A DNA stretch of 17,973 nucleotides from Syntrophaceae bacterium UBA5744 (lineage in GTDB: Bacteria; Desulfobacterota; Syntrophia; Syntrophales; UBA2192): positions 1 to 17,973 of the forward strand of contig DIFQ01000107.1 of assembly GCA_002419215.1 (NCBI GenBank), read 5' to 3'. Shown piece by piece: positions 1 to 6,504 of the stretch. A program made the translations under genes and the position numbers. Every line of letters starts with the position of its first letter. The stretch's first letter is position 1. The notes beneath the pieces are model-generated. The model had not been told where the DNA came from, made no database searches, and worked only from the letters and a program-made list of their open reading frames with translations.

Positions 1-100
1 TTCATTTTCTTGTCGCAAAGAAACCTTTACCTGATCGGGTGCGCCCTTTTCAATTGCTACAACCTATTTTGGACAGATGTGAACTCCAGGGGGAATTCAC

Positions 101-682
101 TTGAAGCAGCCCGCGAAAACGCCAGCGCAAAAACTCAGGAAGGTCATCGACACCTTGAAGAAGAAGGGCGCCTCGGAGGCCAGACTCATCAAGGTCTCCG
201 ACGTCGTCGTCGATGAGCGGGTCCGTCTCAAGTGCCAGGTCCCGATCTGCGACTCCTACGGCAAGAACCTCATGTGCCCGCCCTATCTTCCATCGGTTGC
301 GGAGTTCCGCGCCGCGCTTGCCCGTTACGACAGGGCGCTGCTCGTGCAACTGAGCGTCCCCCTTCACAAGAAATCCAAGGGGAGAACCAAGGCCGTCTTC
401 GACCCCGCGCGGGTTCTGCACGAGCTTGTGAACCTGGGCGAGCGGCTCTGCTTCGAGGCCGGCTGGCGATTCGCCACGGGGCTCATCGGGGGCTGCTGCC
501 GCCTGTGCGAGATCTGCATCGTCATGGAACCCGAGGGCCACTGCCGCCACCCCTTCCGTGCCAGGCCCTCCATGGAGGCCATGGGCATCGACGTCATCGG
601 CACGCTGGAGAAGGCAGGCATGCCGAAACTCCGCTTCCCCGTGACGGAGAAGGTGGTGTGGACAGGCCTTATACTGCTCTAG
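101..682 (+). CDS. DUF2284 family cysteine-rich metal-binding protein
   Basis: This 193-residue protein matches the DUF2284 (COG5423, predicted metal-binding) pattern. The N-terminal half has C45, C50 and C59, the last in a CPP motif (residues 59-61). The second half has the dense cluster CCRLCEIC (C132, C133, C136, C139) and C148 in GHCRHPFRARPSMEAMGID, a family hallmark. Cysteine spacing suggests iron-sulfur or zinc binding, and the cellular role of the family is unknown. I see no signal peptide or membrane segment, so it is probably cytoplasmic. The start is a TTG at 101, chosen because a purine-rich AGGGGG (88-93) lies just upstream and no ATG fits. It appears to be a single-gene unit, followed by a small hairpin and then repeat-rich spacer. 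The family call is secure; function is not known. Confidence 0.88.
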   Translation: MKQPAKTPAQKLRKVIDTLKKKGASEARLIKVSDVVVDERVRLKCQVPICDSYGKNLMCPPYLPSVAEFRAALARYDRALLVQLSVPLHKKSKGRTKAVFDPARVLHELVNLGERLCFEAGWRFATGLIGGCCRLCEICIVMEPEGHCRHPFRARPSMEAMGIDVIGTLEKAGMPKLRFPVTEKVVWTGLILL

Positions 683-689
683 CGAGCAG

Positions 690-706
690 GGTCTCTTTCA
701 GAGACC
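690..706 (+). terminator. Possible hairpin after the DUF2284 gene
   Basis: GGTCTC (690-695) and GAGACC (701-706) form a perfect 6-bp stem with loop TTTCA, starting 8 bases after the stop codon at 680-682. There is no T-run afterwards, so intrinsic termination is uncertain. Confidence 0.3.
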
Positions 707-800
707 GGAAGTTAAGAAGTTAGGAAGAGCGGAAGTTAGGACAAGAAAGAGCAAAATCAGGCGGGCTTCTGGCTTCCGGACTCAGGCATCAGGAAAAAAG

Positions 801-834
801 TCATTGCGAGCCGAGCCTCGCGAGGCGTGGCAAT
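801..834. repeat. ATTGCGAG-type palindromic repeat, intact copy
   Basis: ATTGC (803-807) pairs with GCAAT (830-834), and between them GCCTCGCGAGGC (815-826) is a perfect 12-base palindrome. Related, diverged or interrupted copies occur at 10873-10904 and 10949-11124. Repeats of the general form TCATTGCGAG...GGCAATC are scattered through many bacterial genomes, and all copies here are intergenic. Confidence 0.75.
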
Positions 835-854
835 CCACGATACGCATTTTGATA

Positions 855-877
855 CCCTCTCCCACAGCGGGAGAGGG
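855..877. repeat. CCCTCTCCC / GGGAGAGGG hairpin repeat
   Basis: A perfect 9-bp stem (855-863 with 869-877) closes a 5-base loop ACAGC, followed by GGGTGAGGGG. The same stem with a different 5-base loop recurs at 11029-11051, and a related CCCTCACC...CCCTCTCCC tract occurs at the right edge of the window near 17936. It could act as a bidirectional transcription barrier or simply be a dispersed element. Confidence 0.7.
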
Positions 878-1004
878 CAAGGGTGAGGGGGACAATCCCC
901 TTCCTTCCCTAGACCCAATACCCGATACCCAATACCCTGAGTCACGGCCGTAATTGAAACGATCGCAAACGTAAATCGCTATACGTAAGGAAAGGAGACA
1001 AGAA

Positions 1005-1199
1005 ATGGCAGTATTAAAAGAAGGCGGAGTCCCCATCGGACGTTTCATGATCATCAACAAGACGGACGGACTCACCAAGGACGACCTCATCATCGAAGCC
1101 AACGGCCTTTACAAGATCCTGGAGAAACCCGACGCATTCATCATCAAGAATGATGAGTGCTGCAGGAGTATTGTGATCAAGGTTTCAAAGAAAGACTAG
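1005..1199 (+). CDS. Small hypothetical protein (64 residues)
   Basis: I do not recognise this 64-residue protein. It is probably real: an AAGGAAAGGAGA ribosome-binding site lies at good spacing upstream of the ATG at 1005. The product has a regular alternation of hydrophobic and charged residues, with no membrane segment and no signal peptide. Two adjacent cysteines lie at residues 51-52 within NDECCRS, and the end is lysine-rich (KVSKKD). The second half (about 28-60) could form a small beta-rich fold. It stands alone between repeat-filled spacers, with the composite palindrome starting only 3 bases after its stop, so that palindrome may serve as its transcript end. No function is proposed. 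Confidence 0.65.
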   Translation: MAVLKEGGVPIGRFMIINKTDGLTKDDLIIEANGLYKILEKPDAFIIKNDECCRSIVIKVSKKD

Positions 1200-1201
1200 C
1201 C

Positions 1202-1321
1202 GGCTGGTGAAAAAGGCCCATCTGCGGCGTTTCCCTCGCCCCGCGTCCCTGCGGCGTACGCAAAGTACGCCTCAGTCCTTGGGGCTTCGGGGGCCTTGCA
1301 TCTGGACCTTTTTGACCAGCC
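1202..1321. repeat. Composite palindrome A
   Basis: The outer arms are GGCTGGTGAAAAAGG (from 1202) and CCTTTTTGACCAGCC (to 1321), complementary with one mismatch over 15 bases, and the pairing continues imperfectly inward (CATCTG facing CATCTGG). The centre holds a second perfect inverted repeat, GGCGTAC (1253-1259) and GTACGCC (1265-1271). The whole 120 bases can fold as one branched cruciform. Its inner part resembles that of palindrome B at 1341-1465, while the outer arms are unrelated. Confidence 0.75.
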
Positions 1322-1340
1322 TTTGACGGCTGTAGACATG

Positions 1341-1465
1341 CAGGCAGTTTATAAGCACTCGTCTGCTGCGTTCCCCTCGTCCCGCGTCGCTCAACGTACG
1401 TCTCTGCACGCCTCGCTCCACGGCACTTCGGGACGCCTTGCATCCAAGAACTTCTAAACTGCCTG
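1341..1465. repeat. Composite palindrome B
   Basis: The outer arms CAGGCAGTTTATAAG (1341-1355) and CTTCTAAACTGCCTG (1451-1465) match as inverted repeats at 14 of 15 positions. The interior shares words with palindrome A in the same order: CTGCGTT against CGGCGTT, CCTCGTCCCGCGTC against CCTCGCCCCGCGTC, CGTACG, CTTCGGG and CCTTGCATC. It lies only 19 bases after palindrome A. Together with the flanks they fill the 327-base gap 1200-1526, in which I see no gene. Confidence 0.7.
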
Positions 1466-1526
1466 GAACGGGAAAGGCAAAAAGCAAGACCTGGCCCCCC
1501 GATCTTATCCGAAAGATGGGTAACGG

Positions 1527-2141
1527 ATGCAAGTAGACAAGCACTTAGTATTAAATGTTGCGGCTATAGTCGTGGCGGGGATAGCTTGCATAATTTCGAT
1601 ACGAAGCTGCATGATCTCCAAAGACGCTCTCGAAACAAGCAGGGCACAGTTTATCGCAGAGAAGAGACCGTATTTAGTTGTTAGTCCCTCCAAATTCCCT
1701 AAGAGTGATAAATATCTTGAAATCGAGAAAACGAAAGACGGTAGAGTCAGATTGCATGTGCAACTTAAGCTGGAGAATATCGGTAACATCGCGGCTACTG
1801 ATATACGTTCGGCAGAGTTGCCGGTAATCGGTAAACAAGGTCAGATCCCAACGAAATCCGAAGGAACAGTCCATCCGCTTGCATTAGGTCCAGGCCAGTA
1901 CATATACAGGAATTATGACTTCCGTTTTTCTGGAAATGAGGCAGGATATGCGAAGAAGACGGTTGATGGGTTGAAGAATAATCCGGTTGAAATCTGGGAA
2001 TCTGTCCAATACCGAAGCGAAATTGACAATACTGTAGAGTATGAAACAAGAATAGGCTACCGAGTCTCGATGGAAGATACTAATTTACTCTTTCAGGAGA
2101 CGAAAAGACTCCCCGGCAGCGTTGTTGTGCCGAGGCCATAG
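1527..2141 (+). CDS. Hypothetical protein with one N-terminal membrane anchor
   Basis: This 204-residue protein has a single strongly hydrophobic segment at residues 8-26 (VLNVAAIVVAGIACIISI), then a basic and polar region, so it is probably anchored in the inner membrane by its N-terminus. The remainder looks beta-rich, with a possible immunoglobulin-like stretch (RVRLHVQLKLENIGNIAATD, about residues 73-92) reminiscent of domains after membrane anchors in many uncharacterised bacterial proteins. No catalytic motif is visible. The ATG at 1527 has only a weak GATGGG upstream. Its base composition is clearly more AT-rich than the genes at either end of the window and resembles the four genes that follow, suggesting joint acquisition. 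A GGGGTTAGAC repeat begins 24 bases after the stop. Function unknown. Confidence 0.7.
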   Translation: MQVDKHLVLNVAAIVVAGIACIISIRSCMISKDALETSRAQFIAEKRPYLVVSPSKFPKSDKYLEIEKTKDGRVRLHVQLKLENIGNIAATDIRSAELPVIGKQGQIPTKSEGTVHPLALGPGQYIYRNYDFRFSGNEAGYAKKTVDGLKNNPVEIWESVQYRSEIDNTVEYETRIGYRVSMEDTNLLFQETKRLPGSVVVPRP

Positions 2142-2156
2142 GGTATTACTACAGGG

Positions 2157-2200
2157 TAAGCAGCGGGGTTAGACGTTCATATCGCGATTCGCGACATCTC
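2157..2200 (+). repeat. Diverged GGGGTCAG-family repeat, copy 1
   Basis: The sequence from TAAGCAGCGGGGTTAGAC onward aligns with the copies at 11836 and 12423 (AGCAGCGGGGTCAGACTTGC), with T for C in the head, followed by a similar imperfect palindrome (CATATCGCGATTCGCGA). It sits in the 76-base gap between two genes. Confidence 0.55.
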
Positions 2201-2217
2201 ATACTGGAAGAACGTTG

Positions 2218-2691
2218 ATGCAAACTGAATTTAATTCTCACATCGAAGAGCTAAAGCCCAAACTGGAGCACCTCCTCGCGATGTCACCCTTTACACCGGA
2301 TACGCTACCTCCACATACATTGCCTAGAAAAGGCGTTTATCTCTTATCGGAAGGAGACAAACATCTCTATGTGGGCCGCAGCAATAGCATTAAGGGGCGG
2401 ATTGGACGTCATTCGCGTCCTGGCGCCACGCACCGAATGGCATCATTTGCATTTCGTCTTGCGCGTGAAGCCACTGGACGCATGAAAGCCACGTACAAGA
2501 AGGGTGAGGGCTCGCGGTCAGCTTTGATGGAAGACGAAAAGTTCGTCGAAGCGTTTAATGCCGCGAAGGCGCGTATTAGAAAGATGAATTTGCGATTTGT
2601 TGAAGAAAATGACCCCGTACGTCAAGCATTGCTCGAAATATACGTCGCCGTGGTTTTGAACACCCCGTATAACGATTTTGATAATCACTGA
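2218..2691 (+). CDS. GIY-YIG nuclease-like protein
   Basis: This protein of about 157 residues has the GIY-YIG signature in its middle: GVYLL (residues 39-43) for the GIY strand, HLYVGRS (49-55) for the YIG strand, then R61 and H65 in KGRIGRH, matching the conserved arginine and histidine region of the fold. Further candidates for the conserved acidic residue and asparagine are E140 and N148 in LEIYVAVVLNTPYNDF. GIY-YIG domains cut DNA in repair, restriction and homing enzymes, and which role applies here is not visible. There is no extra DNA-binding domain beyond a basic helical region (about 80-125). I place the start at the ATG at 2218; a TTG directly before it (2215) is possible. It lies in the AT-rich block immediately before mrr, so a defence role is a reasonable inference. 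Confidence 0.7.
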   Translation: MQTEFNSHIEELKPKLEHLLAMSPFTPDTLPPHTLPRKGVYLLSEGDKHLYVGRSNSIKGRIGRHSRPGATHRMASFAFRLAREATGRMKATYKKGEGSRSALMEDEKFVEAFNAAKARIRKMNLRFVEENDPVRQALLEIYVAVVLNTPYNDFDNH

Positions 2692-2795
2692 GAAAAATAA
2701 CTGGATTGGACATAAGGTCTGATATCTGAACAAGAATAAAGCCCAAGCTTTTCTAACCCATGCCCTGCTAGTGCATAAAATGAAAGGATTCCGTC

Positions 2796-3698
2796 ATGGC
2801 TATTCCGGACTACCAGTCCTGTATGCTCCCTCTTTTAAAGTATTACGGTGATGGTCAAGGCCATATCCTTAGAGAAGCGGTAGATGCGCTAGCTACGGAG
2901 TTCAAACTGACGGATGAAGAGAAACGCGAACTCTTACCCAGCGGACAAGAGATTTTTGATAATAGAATTGGTTGGGCCCGCACATACATGAAAAAAGCAG
3001 GCTTGATTGAATCTCCTAAGAGGGGGGTGAATAGAATAACACAGCGTGGTATCGACGTGCTGAAACAGAAACCTCCAAGGATTGATGTCAATTTTTTAAT
3101 GCAGTTTAAGGAATTTCAAGAATTTCGCGCTTTAAGGCATCCAAAGGTAACGGAAGATCCCGGTCCAGAAGTGAATGATAAAACCCCGGAAGAATCGTTG
3201 GTGATCGCATTCCAACGGATACAGAATGATCTGGCAGCTGAGTTACTACAAAGGCTTAAGACCTGCTCACCTTCATTCTTTGAACGCCTTGTTGTCGAGG
3301 TCATTGTGAAAATGGGTTATGGCGGGACTCGTCAAGATGCAGGCAAAGCCATAGGGAAAAGTGGAGACGGCGGAATCGACGGAATTATAAAAGAGGATAG
3401 GCTTGGTCTTGATGCTATCTATATCCAAGCAAAAAGATGGGAAAATGTCGTCGGCCGACCTGAAATTCAGAAGTTTGTAGGCGCGTTATCCGGCCATCAT
3501 GCGAAGAAAGGATTATTCATTACTACTTCATATTTTTCATCTGACGCTGCAGATTATGTTTCCCGAATCGATGCCAAGGTCGTCCTTATCGATGGTGAAA
3601 CCCTTGCACAATTGATGATTGAACACAATGTTGGCGTATCCACGGTCAATGCGTACGAGATCAAGAAGGTGGATTCGGATTATTTTGCGGAGGAATAA
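2796..3698 (+). CDS. mrr: Mrr-type restriction endonuclease
   Basis: The 300-residue product is close in length (about 304) and layout to E. coli Mrr. Residues 1-95 form the N-terminal winged-helix region (Mrr_N), with SGQEIFDNRIGWARTYMKKA at 49-68 matching the equivalent E. coli segment. The C-terminal catalytic domain (Mrr_cat, PD-(D/E)XK fold) spans roughly 155-285 with the signatures FERLVVEVI (162-170), GDGGIDG (190-196, D195) and IQAKRW (210-215, Q211 and K213), followed by VGRPEIQ and FITTS. Mrr enzymes cut DNA carrying modified bases, so no partner methylase is needed and none is present. The ATG at 2796 follows AAAGGA. It is embedded in the AT-rich island with the HEPN-like gene starting 35 bases later, possibly in one transcript. 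The active-site pattern is intact. Confidence 0.93.
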   Translation: MAIPDYQSCMLPLLKYYGDGQGHILREAVDALATEFKLTDEEKRELLPSGQEIFDNRIGWARTYMKKAGLIESPKRGVNRITQRGIDVLKQKPPRIDVNFLMQFKEFQEFRALRHPKVTEDPGPEVNDKTPEESLVIAFQRIQNDLAAELLQRLKTCSPSFFERLVVEVIVKMGYGGTRQDAGKAIGKSGDGGIDGIIKEDRLGLDAIYIQAKRWENVVGRPEIQKFVGALSGHHAKKGLFITTSYFSSDAADYVSRIDAKVVLIDGETLAQLMIEHNVGVSTVNAYEIKKVDSDYFAEE

Positions 3699-3733
3699 TA
3701 TGTGCGGGATGACCACCGGCGTTAGGTGTGGAA

Positions 3734-4384
3734 ATGAAAGGATATGAAAAGGAAATTGCGGATCAGATAGATTCAATCCCTATCGCACAGGCGCGAATGA
3801 AAATCGCTTCAGGTTCTTTTGGAGGCATAGGTAGCCCAGCTCACTCATTTGCATCTTCATGGTTATCCGCCAAGGAAGCTAATCTACGAGATTCAAAAGA
3901 AGCGAAGATGAAGCCGTCAGACAAAGCAGCGTCCCATTTCCCATCGCCTAATACGTGGCATGAGATAGAAAGGGAATATGGCATAACTAAGAGAACGTTC
4001 AGCAAGAAGATCAACTTCATCCACGATCAGTTCATAAAGAAGATAATATTCCGCGACATAGAACAGGCATATTTGCTTGCACAGCACGGTTATCATAAGC
4101 CATCGGTTATTCTATCTGGTGGTGTTATCGAGGAGCTTCTTCGACTTTACCTGATATATAAAAATGTCTCCGCTCCGAGCAATAAATTGGACGCATATAT
4201 AAAAGCCTGTGAAGATAAGGGGCTCCTTAAGACGGCTATTCACAAACTGGCAGATTCAGTACGTCAATTTCGCAATATTGTTCATTTGGAGAGAGAAGCA
4301 TCGCCCAGACAGACTATTTCGAAAGCGACAGCCAAAGGCGCTTTTTCGTCTGTATTCACAATAGCGAATGATTTCGAGGTTTAA
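3734..4384 (+). CDS. HEPN-like domain protein
   Basis: This protein of about 216 residues has a polar N-terminal half (1-100) with no clear fold and an all-helical C-terminal part. The helical part resembles HEPN/DUF4145-type domains: AYLLAQHGYHKPSVILSGG followed by EELLRLYLI, then RQFRNIVHLERE, where the R...RN..H arrangement recalls the HEPN R-x(4-6)-H active-site motif. HEPN proteins often act as RNases in toxin-antitoxin, abortive-infection or restriction systems. No nucleotidyltransferase partner is adjacent. I chose the ATG at 3734 because TTAGG lies 7 bases upstream; a GTG at 3728 is in frame but too close to that site. It lies directly after mrr, and a shared defence role is inferred. 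The domain assignment rests on motif reading only. Confidence 0.6.
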   Translation: MKGYEKEIADQIDSIPIAQARMKIASGSFGGIGSPAHSFASSWLSAKEANLRDSKEAKMKPSDKAASHFPSPNTWHEIEREYGITKRTFSKKINFIHDQFIKKIIFRDIEQAYLLAQHGYHKPSVILSGGVIEELLRLYLIYKNVSAPSNKLDAYIKACEDKGLLKTAIHKLADSVRQFRNIVHLEREASPRQTISKATAKGAFSSVFTIANDFEV

Positions 4385-4416
4385 CAAAGAATTAGAGAAA
4401 GAAAAGGCAGGCAATG

Positions 4417-4430
4417 GGGGTCAGGTCTTG
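4417..4430 (+). repeat. GGGGTCAGGTCTTG repeat, copy 2
   Basis: The 14 bases are identical to the start of the copies at 5211 and 5592. It begins 33 bases after the stop codon of the HEPN-like gene and is followed by unrelated sequence (ATCTGTCAG). Confidence 0.7.
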
Positions 4431-4551
4431 ATCTGTCAGTTCATTCCGTTGCCAGATAGCATATGACTCAGATTGCTGCCTTACACATGCAAAGATAAGA
4501 CGAGAACTGATAATCCAAGAACCCCGTGTCCTGATATCTTTGGGAACGATT

Positions 4552-4560
4552 GGGTCAGGC
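4552..4560 (+). repeat. GGGTCAGGC repeat fragment, copy 3
   Basis: A short head-only copy of the GGGGTCAG family lies 12 bases before the ATG of the PD-(D/E)XK-like gene. With the copy at 5211 it brackets that gene in direct orientation. Confidence 0.45.
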
Positions 4561-4572
4561 CCGCATTGATTA

Positions 4573-5244
4573 ATGATCGCTGAATTTGACAGATATATTC
4601 GAAGTTGTGCACTCTGTGCATGCAAGGATTGGGACTATTCTATACCGGCAGATGACTACTTCGTAAAAATACAGAAAAGACTGCCGAAAGATTTGATGTA
4701 TTTGTTGGGCTCTGGAGTTAAGAAAGGTTTAATAATTCCGGAGGGTCGATCTTTTAGGTTGAAGGAATTACCCGCGAATAAGGGTCCCTATAACTGGTTT
4801 AGCAAGTATGCATCCACAAAGGAACCAGCGCCTAACTGGGAATACTTTGTCCAAGTTGCCGAGTATGTTCGCCTATACTCGATCGCGAAGTCAAATAATC
4901 TGATTTTGAAGTTCGAAGACGACCTTATGGATCTCGCACTCTATAATGGCAATAAAGTGTTGGTGTGCATTGAAGTCAAAGAGCGCGCAAGTCAACTCGA
5001 GAAGTTGATAACGGAAATAAAGTCCCATAGTCTACGGATAGATCATAGCTTGAATGACAGAGGCAATGATCCCCTGAGGAAAGCCAAGTATATCGATAAG
5101 CAAAAACCTGAATATTTCTGCGGTGTATCTATCGGAGCAAGGCGGGAGTATCGAGTAGCATATCCCGATAATTGTGCATTTGAACTAATAGAAGATAGGA
5201 GGGGAATATTGGGGTCAGGTCTTGTATTTAAACATAAAGGATGA
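4573..5244 (+). CDS. Orphan protein with PD-(D/E)XK nuclease signature
   Basis: I do not recognise the family of this 223-residue protein, but residues 93-138 carry a good PD-(D/E)XK arrangement. A helix (VQVAEYVRLYSIAKSN) is followed by strand LILKF, then D117/D120 in DDLMDLALYNG, and then VCIEVKER with E134 and K136 as the ExK pair. A second helix with many lysines and glutamates follows. Such folds occur in restriction and repair nucleases. The N-terminal 90 residues contain a cysteine pair (C12, C15, C17 region) and a possible small helical domain (30-60). The last 11 codons (LGSGLVFKHKG) are encoded by a GGGGTCAGG repeat that starts at 5211, so the native C-terminus has been replaced or extended. 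No clear ribosome-binding site precedes the ATG, and an in-frame stop lies at 4567-4569, so the gene may be a remnant. Confidence 0.55.
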   Translation: MIAEFDRYIRSCALCACKDWDYSIPADDYFVKIQKRLPKDLMYLLGSGVKKGLIIPEGRSFRLKELPANKGPYNWFSKYASTKEPAPNWEYFVQVAEYVRLYSIAKSNNLILKFEDDLMDLALYNGNKVLVCIEVKERASQLEKLITEIKSHSLRIDHSLNDRGNDPLRKAKYIDKQKPEYFCGVSIGARREYRVAYPDNCAFELIEDRRGILGSGLVFKHKG

Positions 5245-5591
5245 TAGTGTTTTCTTATGGCTCGTCCACTCCGCATAGAATTCCCTGGCGCATTGTATCA
5301 TGTCACGTCGCGAGGCAATGCGCGGGCAAAAGTCTTCACGGATGAATCCGATTACAGGATGTTTCTCGACATCCTGGGGTTTGTCGTCAAGCGCTTCAAC
5401 TGGATCTGCCATGCCTATTGTCTGATGGGAAATCACTACCACCTGCTGGTTGAGACCCCCGATGCGAACCTCTCAAGGGGGATGAGACAACTCAATGGCA
5501 TCTACACGCAGAAGTTCAATTGGAAGCGCAAGAAGACGGGCCATCTGTTCCAGGGGCGATACAAGGCGATCCTGGTGGACAGGCGAAAGCT
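5211..5591 (+). repeat. First unit of a 381-base tandem duplication
   Basis: From GGGGTCAGGTCTTG at 5211 this unit aligns without gaps to 5592-5964 at a constant offset of 381 bases, with about a dozen substitutions over roughly 373 bases by eye. Identity stops at AGG (5581-5583); the remaining CGAAAGCT is a junction to the second unit. Confidence 0.9.
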
Positions 5592-5622
5592 GGGGTCAGG
5601 TCTTGTATTTCAACATTATTGA
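5257..5622 (+). pseudogene. Truncated REP-associated (Y1/HUH) transposase
   Basis: The first 109 residues are nearly identical to the intact copy downstream. It starts MARPLRIEFPGALYHVTSRG, as is usual for the Y1_Tnp/RAYT family, and keeps the HUH metal site GNHYHLL (H60, H62). Homology then breaks after LVDR (residue 109), and the frame runs through the next repeat to give the tail LGSGLVFQHY and a stop at 5620-5622. The lost part includes the segment with the catalytic tyrosine (Y119 in the intact copy) and the C-terminal helix-turn-helix, so it cannot catalyse strand transfer alone. The 96%-like identity points to a recent duplication. The truncated product still has the metal-binding half and might act as a dominant-negative or accessory protein, though decay is the simpler explanation. 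Confidence 0.85.
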
Positions 5623-5637
5623 TGATAGTGTTTGCTT

Positions 5638-6504
5638 ATGGCTCGTCCACTCCGCATAGAATTCCCCGGCGCATTGTATCATGTCACGTCGCGAGGCAAT
5701 GCGCGGGCGAAAGTCTTCACGGATGAATCCGATCACAGGATGTTTCTCGACATCCTGGGGTTTGTCGTCCAGCGCTTCAACTGGATCTGCCATGCCTATT
5801 GTCTGATGGGAAATCACTACCACCTGCTGGTTGAGACCCCCGATGCGAACCTCTCGAGGGGGATGAGACAACTCAATGGCATCTACACGCAGAAGTTCAA
5901 TTGGAAGCGCAAGAAGACTGGCCATCTTTTCCAGGGGCGATACAAGGCGATCCTGGTGGACAGGGACGAGTATCTCCTGGAGCTTGCCCGCTACATGATG
6001 CTGAATCCTGTGCGGGCAGGTCTGGTTAAAGCCCCGGACGATTACACGTGGAGCAGTTATCGAGCAGTTGTGGGGCAGGCGGAGAAGCCGGAATTCCTGA
6101 CAACGGAAGGGATTCTTGCACGATTCGGCAGGGGGAATAGGAGGGCACAAAGGAGATTTGCCGACTTCGTCAAAGCGGGAATGAAAATCAAGAAATCTCC
6201 CTGGGAGGATCTAAAAGGGCAAATATATCTGGGCGACGAGTCTTTTGTGAAAACGGTGCTCGGGTACGTCTCCGAAGACATAGATGTCACGCGGGAGATT
6301 CCTAAGGGGCAGAGGTATGCAAACAGACCGGATTTGAGCCGGGTATTCGCAGGAGAGGGAAAGTGGGATAAGCAAAAGCGCAACAAGGCTATTTACGCAG
6401 CATACACAGATTGGGGCTACAAGTTGCAGGAAATTGGAGATTTCCTTCATTTGCACTACGCTTCCATCAGTCGGATCGTCACAGCAATAGAGAAGAAATG
6501 CTGA
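5638..6504 (+). CDS. REP-associated tyrosine transposase (RAYT), intact
   Basis: This 288-residue product is a full-length Y1_Tnp (IS200/TnpREP-like) protein. The HUH motif is GNHYHLL (58-64; H60, H62), and the catalytic tyrosine is in LELARYMMLNPVRAG (Y119). The fold also includes the typical start (ARPLRIEFPGALYHVTSRGN) and HLFQGRYKAILV (97-107). The C-terminus carries a helix-turn-helix-like segment (YKLQEIGDFLHLHYASISRI), common in this group. RAYT proteins bind and cut REP-type palindromes as single strands and are linked to their spread. The ATG at 5638 equals the start of the truncated copy plus 381 bases; a TTG two codons earlier (5632) is less likely. No strong ribosome-binding site is present. 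Inverted copies of the GGTCTTGTATTTCA repeat flank it. Confidence 0.92.
   Translation: MARPLRIEFPGALYHVTSRGNARAKVFTDESDHRMFLDILGFVVQRFNWICHAYCLMGNHYHLLVETPDANLSRGMRQLNGIYTQKFNWKRKKTGHLFQGRYKAILVDRDEYLLELARYMMLNPVRAGLVKAPDDYTWSSYRAVVGQAEKPEFLTTEGILARFGRGNRRAQRRFADFVKAGMKIKKSPWEDLKGQIYLGDESFVKTVLGYVSEDIDVTREIPKGQRYANRPDLSRVFAGEGKWDKQKRNKAIYAAYTDWGYKLQEIGDFLHLHYASISRIVTAIEKKC

Larger units (their letters stand above)
683..1004. other. Non-coding spacer with two dispersed hairpin repeats
   Basis: This 322-base stretch contains no convincing gene. It holds a terminator-like hairpin (690-706), an ATTGCGAG-type palindromic repeat (801-834) and a CCCTCTCCC hairpin (855-877) with a GGGTGAGGGG tail. 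A homopurine patch (about 712-755) contains repeated GGAAGTTA words (708 and 730). The last 40 bases before 1005 are the leader of the next gene. No promoter could be assigned with confidence. Confidence 0.6.

Noticed and set aside
5211..5964. The RAYT duplication as an assembly artefact
   Set aside because: The two units differ at about a dozen scattered positions and have a unique junction, which argues for a real duplication, though long reads would settle it.
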